Of a DNA stretch of 64,000 nucleotides, positions 57,573 through 64,000 are shown one piece after another. The notes beneath the pieces were generated by a model. That model searched no databases, had not been told where the DNA came from, and saw nothing but the letters and a program-made list of their open reading frames with translations. Numbering within the stretch: the stretch's first letter is position 1; each line of letters begins with the position of its first letter. Position numbers and translations under genes: made by a program. The stretch comes from Paraburkholderia oxyphila NBRC 105797 (GTDB lineage Bacteria; Pseudomonadota; Gammaproteobacteria; Burkholderiales; Burkholderiaceae): positions 186,001-250,000 of the forward strand of contig NZ_BAYD01000003.1 of NCBI RefSeq assembly GCF_000685075.1, given 5' to 3'.

Positions 57573-57710
57573 GGGTTTTCTCCGTTTGTTGTGACGCGCT
57601 GCACCATCAGGCGACAGCCGCCTCGTCACATGCTAGAGCAAATCCGATAAAAGCGTCCGATACGACATGACGAACGGTAGCGAAGGCTTCAGACGAAAAA
57701 ATGACAGGCG

Positions 57711-57740
57711 AAAAAAAAGAGCGCCGGGAGCGGCGCTCTT
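57711..57740 (-). terminator. Terminator of the porin gene
   Basis: On the minus strand AAGAGCGCCG pairs with CGGCGCTCTT around a CTCC loop and is followed by a run of eight T, about 75 bp after the porin stop. Confidence 0.9.
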
Positions 57741-57817
57741 AACCCAAGTACTACCTTCTACTACTTCACTTCTTGATTGATTCCACGACCCGGCCTGGCG
57801 CCGGGCCGCCCGCCTCA

Positions 57818-58960
57818 TTAGAAGCGGTGACGGATACCCGTCGTGACGATGCCCTGGTTCTTCGACGACGAGAAGTTGTTCGAGCCCTGGTAGCCGACCT
57901 GCGTGATGCCGACGGCGTTCTCGCCAGCACCCCACATGCCGACGCCTTCGAGATAGACGTCGGTGCGCTTCGAGAGCGCGTAGTCGGCCTGCAGCGCGAA
58001 CTGGTGCCAGTGCGCCGAGTTGCTGCCGTTCGCGTCGAGCATCGAGCCGTTCGCGTTCGTGTACGTGTACATCGCGCCGATGCCGAGCGCCGGCGTCAGG
58101 TTGTAGCGCGCGTTGGCTTCGATGTTGTTGAAGCGCACCGAGTTGCCGAACGAGTCGTTCAGGCGCGACTGCGTGAACACGACGCCGCCCACCAGCGGAC
58201 CGTAGGTGTAGCTTGCACCTGCACCCCAGTTGCGCTGACGGTTGTTCACACCGACACCGCCGATGACGCCATTGCCCGCACCGAACGCGCTGACGAGCGG
58301 CGAGCCCTGGACCGCACCGGTACCGCCGGCGTCCGCGCCATTGACCTGCGTGTAGGCCGCACCGAGGCGCAGACCTTCGAACGCGTAGCTCATACCGGCG
58401 CTATATGCGCGGTTGACCGCGAAGCCGTTGGCGTTGTTCGAGAACGCATAGAGGCCGCCAAACTGGAAGCCCGACAGATTCGGACTCGTGTACTTGACCG
58501 AGTTGTTGAGCGAGAACGTGCCGTTGAGGTCATCGTTGTCCATGAGGTGGGCCATGTAGTTGCCACCCCAGGTGCCGACCGCCGTCAGCGGGCCGACGTA
58601 ATCGATCATCGAGTCGAACTGACGACCGAGCGTGAGCGTGCCGTAGTTCTGATGCGTGAGGCCGACAAACGACTGCCGATTGAACAGGCCGCCATTCTGC
58701 TGGCCGTTCGCGACGTTGAAGCCGCTTTCGAGCGTGAAGATCGTCTTCAGGCCGCCACCGAGATCTTCCACGCCGCGCAAGCCCCAACGGCTTGCCTGAA
58801 TGTTCCCGCTCGTCAACGCGTAGTTAGCGTTGTTGTTCACGTTGGTCGTGTACGTAAAACCGGCATCGACGATACCGTAGAGCGTCACGCTGCTTTGCGC
58901 GTATGACGCCGATGCGAATGTCGCGGCGACTGCGGCCGCAATAGCGAGACTCTTTTTCAT
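57818..58960 (-). CDS. Gram-negative general porin (Burkholderia OpcP/OmpC-like)
   Basis: An outer-membrane diffusion channel, 380 residues with a 20-residue signal peptide (MKKSLAIAAAVAATFASASYA). The mature protein starts QSSVTLYGIVDAGFTYTTNV, followed by SRWGLRGVEDLGGGLKTIFT, the FNRQSFVGL and YGTLTLGRQFDSM strands, GQFG-type turns, and the C-terminal aromatic GIVTTGIRHRF needed for BAM recognition. The start at 58960 follows AAGGAAG; the frame is open to 59107. One of the trimeric 16-strand porins abundant in this family. Single gene with its own terminator. Confidence 0.96.
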   Translation of the reverse strand: MKKSLAIAAAVAATFASASYAQSSVTLYGIVDAGFTYTTNVNNNANYALTSGNIQASRWGLRGVEDLGGGLKTIFTLESGFNVANGQQNGGLFNRQSFVGLTHQNYGTLTLGRQFDSMIDYVGPLTAVGTWGGNYMAHLMDNDDLNGTFSLNNSVKYTSPNLSGFQFGGLYAFSNNANGFAVNRAYSAGMSYAFEGLRLGAAYTQVNGADAGGTGAVQGSPLVSAFGAGNGVIGGVGVNNRQRNWGAGASYTYGPLVGGVVFTQSRLNDSFGNSVRFNNIEANARYNLTPALGIGAMYTYTNANGSMLDANGSNSAHWHQFALQADYALSKRTDVYLEGVGMWGAGENAVGITQVGYQGSNNFSSSKNQGIVTTGIRHRF

Positions 58961-59417
58961 AGACTTCCTTCGATGCAAAGCCTTTCGGCAAAAAGTGGAC
59001 GCCGCGGCCGGCGTCATGCCGGCTCGCTTGATCCCTTGGCACCGCAAACACAGCGCCGCATTGATATGCAGGCCAAAGTTTATGGTCGTCACTTTCAAGG
59101 CGGCCATCCCGTGCTATGGCAAAAGCCTTTTCGAAGAAGTCGAATGCTTCAGCGATACACCCCGCAATCGCTTGACCGTCAAAGCGTCCGCTCAATCTTG
59201 AATTCCCGTGCATGGGCAAGGATCGCGCTATATCCCGATATAGCGTTGCCATGAGGCAACACCGTCAATTCGAGACAAATAGCGGTTTCGGAACTGTCTC
59301 ATTCCCTGGGGCAATCCCTGTCGGTACTATCCGGCAACGCTCGCGCCGCATTCCTGCGTCGAGCGCCGTCCATGCGCGGGCTAACCTCGCCCCTACGCTG
59401 TAAATCCCGCCTGTTCC
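58961..59417. promoter_or_regulatory. Porin/lysR divergent region with palindrome
   Basis: 457 bases without a gene. CGCTATATcccgATATAGCG at 59226-59245 is a perfect 8-bp inverted repeat with a 4-bp spacer. It is the outstanding palindrome in this gap, 173 bp from the LysR gene and 266 bp from the porin gene. The segment 59050-59110 is relatively AT-rich and may hold the porin promoter. Confidence 0.6.
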
Positions 59418-60380
59418 ATGTCGATGCGTCCCAAAACCATGAATCAGCTCCAGGCGATGCGCGTGTTCGTGAGCGTTGCCGAACACGGCTCATTCGGCCG
59501 CGCCGCGGCGAGCCTCAATCTTTCGAACGCCGTAGTCACGCGCTATGTCGCGCTGCTCGAGGCGCATCTCCATACGCGCCTCATCAACCGCAATACACGC
59601 AGTATTTCGCTGACCGAAGCAGGCAGCGCGTATGCCCAGGCATGCCGACACATGCTCGAAGATCTGGAACGCGTTGAAACGCAGATCGCACACGGCGTTT
59701 CCGTGCCCTCGGGCACACTGCGCGTGGTCGCGCATGCGTCGTTCTCGCTGCACGACCTCACACCGCTGCTCAAGCAGTATCTCGCCGCATTCTCGCAAGT
59801 CAGGCTCGCGCTCACGCTGCTGCACCGCCCCGTCGACCTGATCGAAGAAGGCTACGACGTCGGCATTGTGGCGCCGCGCCAGGTGAGCGGCGGCACGTTG
59901 ATCCGGCGTCCGCTTGTCATCGTCACGCCGGTCGCGGTCGCTGCGCCGGCCTACCTCGACGAGCACCGCGTGCCCGAGCGTCCGGGCGATCTCGTGCACC
60001 ATACGCTGCTCGCACCGTCCACCGACATTCACGGCAACGAATGGCATTTCGCGAGCGCCAAAGGCGTGCGCGAGCTGGTGCGGATCGAGCCGGCCTATGC
60101 CGTCAATAATTCGGTGATGCTCCGTCAGGCCGCGCTCACCGGCATGGGCATCACGATCCTGCCGGCGAGCCAGGTGGCCACGGATCTGGCGCAAGGTTCG
60201 CTCGTGCGTGTGCTTGCCGACTACGACATTCGCGACGCCGACAAGGAGCTCTCGCTGGTCTATCCAGGGCGGCGCCACGTGCCCGCGAAAACACGCTCGT
60301 TCGTCGACTTCACGGTCGACTGGTTCCGCAATCAGGAGGCTACTCGCCAGACGATTATCGATACATCCGGTAATAATTAA
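59418..60380 (+). CDS. LysR-family regulator
   Basis: A 320-residue activator/repressor. N-terminal winged helix (MRVFVSVAEHGSFGRAAASL; VVTRYVALLEAHLHTRLINR) and a C-terminal periplasmic-binding-like effector domain (about 97-305). It belongs to the group resembling small stand-alone regulators in Burkholderia (AA-x-LN-LSNAVVTRYVA). M8 at 59439 is an equally good start, since relatives begin at MNQLQAMRVF. Target unknown; the porin lies divergent. It ends before a strong terminator. Confidence 0.9.
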   Translation: MSMRPKTMNQLQAMRVFVSVAEHGSFGRAAASLNLSNAVVTRYVALLEAHLHTRLINRNTRSISLTEAGSAYAQACRHMLEDLERVETQIAHGVSVPSGTLRVVAHASFSLHDLTPLLKQYLAAFSQVRLALTLLHRPVDLIEEGYDVGIVAPRQVSGGTLIRRPLVIVTPVAVAAPAYLDEHRVPERPGDLVHHTLLAPSTDIHGNEWHFASAKGVRELVRIEPAYAVNNSVMLRQAALTGMGITILPASQVATDLAQGSLVRVLADYDIRDADKELSLVYPGRRHVPAKTRSFVDFTVDWFRNQEATRQTIIDTSGNN

Positions 60381-60470
60381 TTGATCGTTTTTGTCTCGAT
60401 TTCTGACGGCGTGCGAACTATGCTTCTTTTTGCGAGAAGTGACTCTTCATCGAAGGGTCTCCAAGCTTGA

Positions 60471-60495
60471 GCGCGGCTTCGGCCGCGTTTTTTTT
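60471..60495 (+). terminator. Terminator after the lysR gene
   Basis: A CGCGGC-TTCG-GCCGCG hairpin with a stable UUCG loop and eight T, 90 bp beyond the LysR stop. The stretch 60381-60470 shows no gene. Confidence 0.92.
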
Positions 60496-60621
60496 CGCCT
60501 GCTGCTTACCCGCGGTCCGGGCGGCTCAAACTCAGGCCTCCAGCAGACCTCGGCGAACTCTCGTTCTTTTCTGGCAAAACTGCCAGTTTCGCGTTCGACC
60601 AGGATGCGATGAATGCGTGCT

Positions 60622-64000
<3,379 letters not shown>

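Overview
The window is about 64 kb of chromosome from a GC-rich betaproteobacterium, most likely Burkholderiaceae and close to Paraburkholderia/Burkholderia. The grounds are the gene families and gene order (proA-holA-lptE-leuS-exbD-exbB-dapB-bamE-fur; maeB/thiL-pgpA-pncC-pyrF), the dominance of oxidative sugar pathways, and a 16-strand-type Burkholderia porin. It is mostly ordinary, intact chromosome. I see no rRNA, tRNA, insertion sequence, prophage or CRISPR array. Both ends cut genes: purB at the left and a hybrid histidine kinase at the right.

Region 1 (1-7.4 kb): the 3' part of purB, then a gluconate/Entner-Doudoroff block on the minus strand (edd, eda, gluconate permease, gluconokinase). 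It is divergent from an RpiR-family HexR-like repressor, and the shared promoter region carries two HexR-type palindromes. Region 2 (7.4-8.6 kb) is decayed DNA: a trimeric autotransporter adhesin broken by internal deletions, butted against the 3' remnant of a SnoaL-like gene. Region 3 (8.6-19.5 kb) is a housekeeping block: hemJ, proA, DNA polymerase delta subunit, lptE, leuS, exbD/exbB, dapB, bamE, with fur divergent.

Region 4 (19.5-36.2 kb): ureidoglycolate lyase, a C4-dicarboxylate carrier divergent from a FadR-type GntR regulator with three matching operators, gapA and transketolase, a glyoxalase-fold protein, rsmE, a secreted barnase-like RNase with a barstar-like inhibitor, malic enzyme, thiL-pgpA-pncC, a DUF985 cupin and pyrF. 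Between the cupin gene and pyrF lies a 0.5-kb stretch packed with hairpins and ending in a minus-strand intrinsic terminator. It is the best candidate here for an unannotated structured RNA.

Region 5 (36.2-47.5 kb) is an aldose catabolic cluster: epimerase, lactonase, two short-chain dehydrogenases, an AraFGH-type ABC importer, KDPGal aldolase, KDGal kinase and an IclR regulator. It encodes most of an oxidative (De Ley-Doudoroff) D-galactose/L-arabinose route but no sugar-acid dehydratase. Region 6 (47.5-52.8 kb): a HigB/HigA-type toxin-antitoxin pair, then a D-amino-acid group (RidA, D-aminoacylase, RpiR regulator, divergent DSD1/alr-like PLP enzyme). Region 7 (52.8-64 kb): a MarR regulator with a DHA2 exporter, an EcsC protein, an HSL-type esterase, a CHRD protein, a porin, a LysR regulator and the hybrid kinase.

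A dispersed, imperfectly palindromic element of about 45 bp occurs at least four times (near 1.75, 8.57, 43.34 and 50.23 kb), always between genes.
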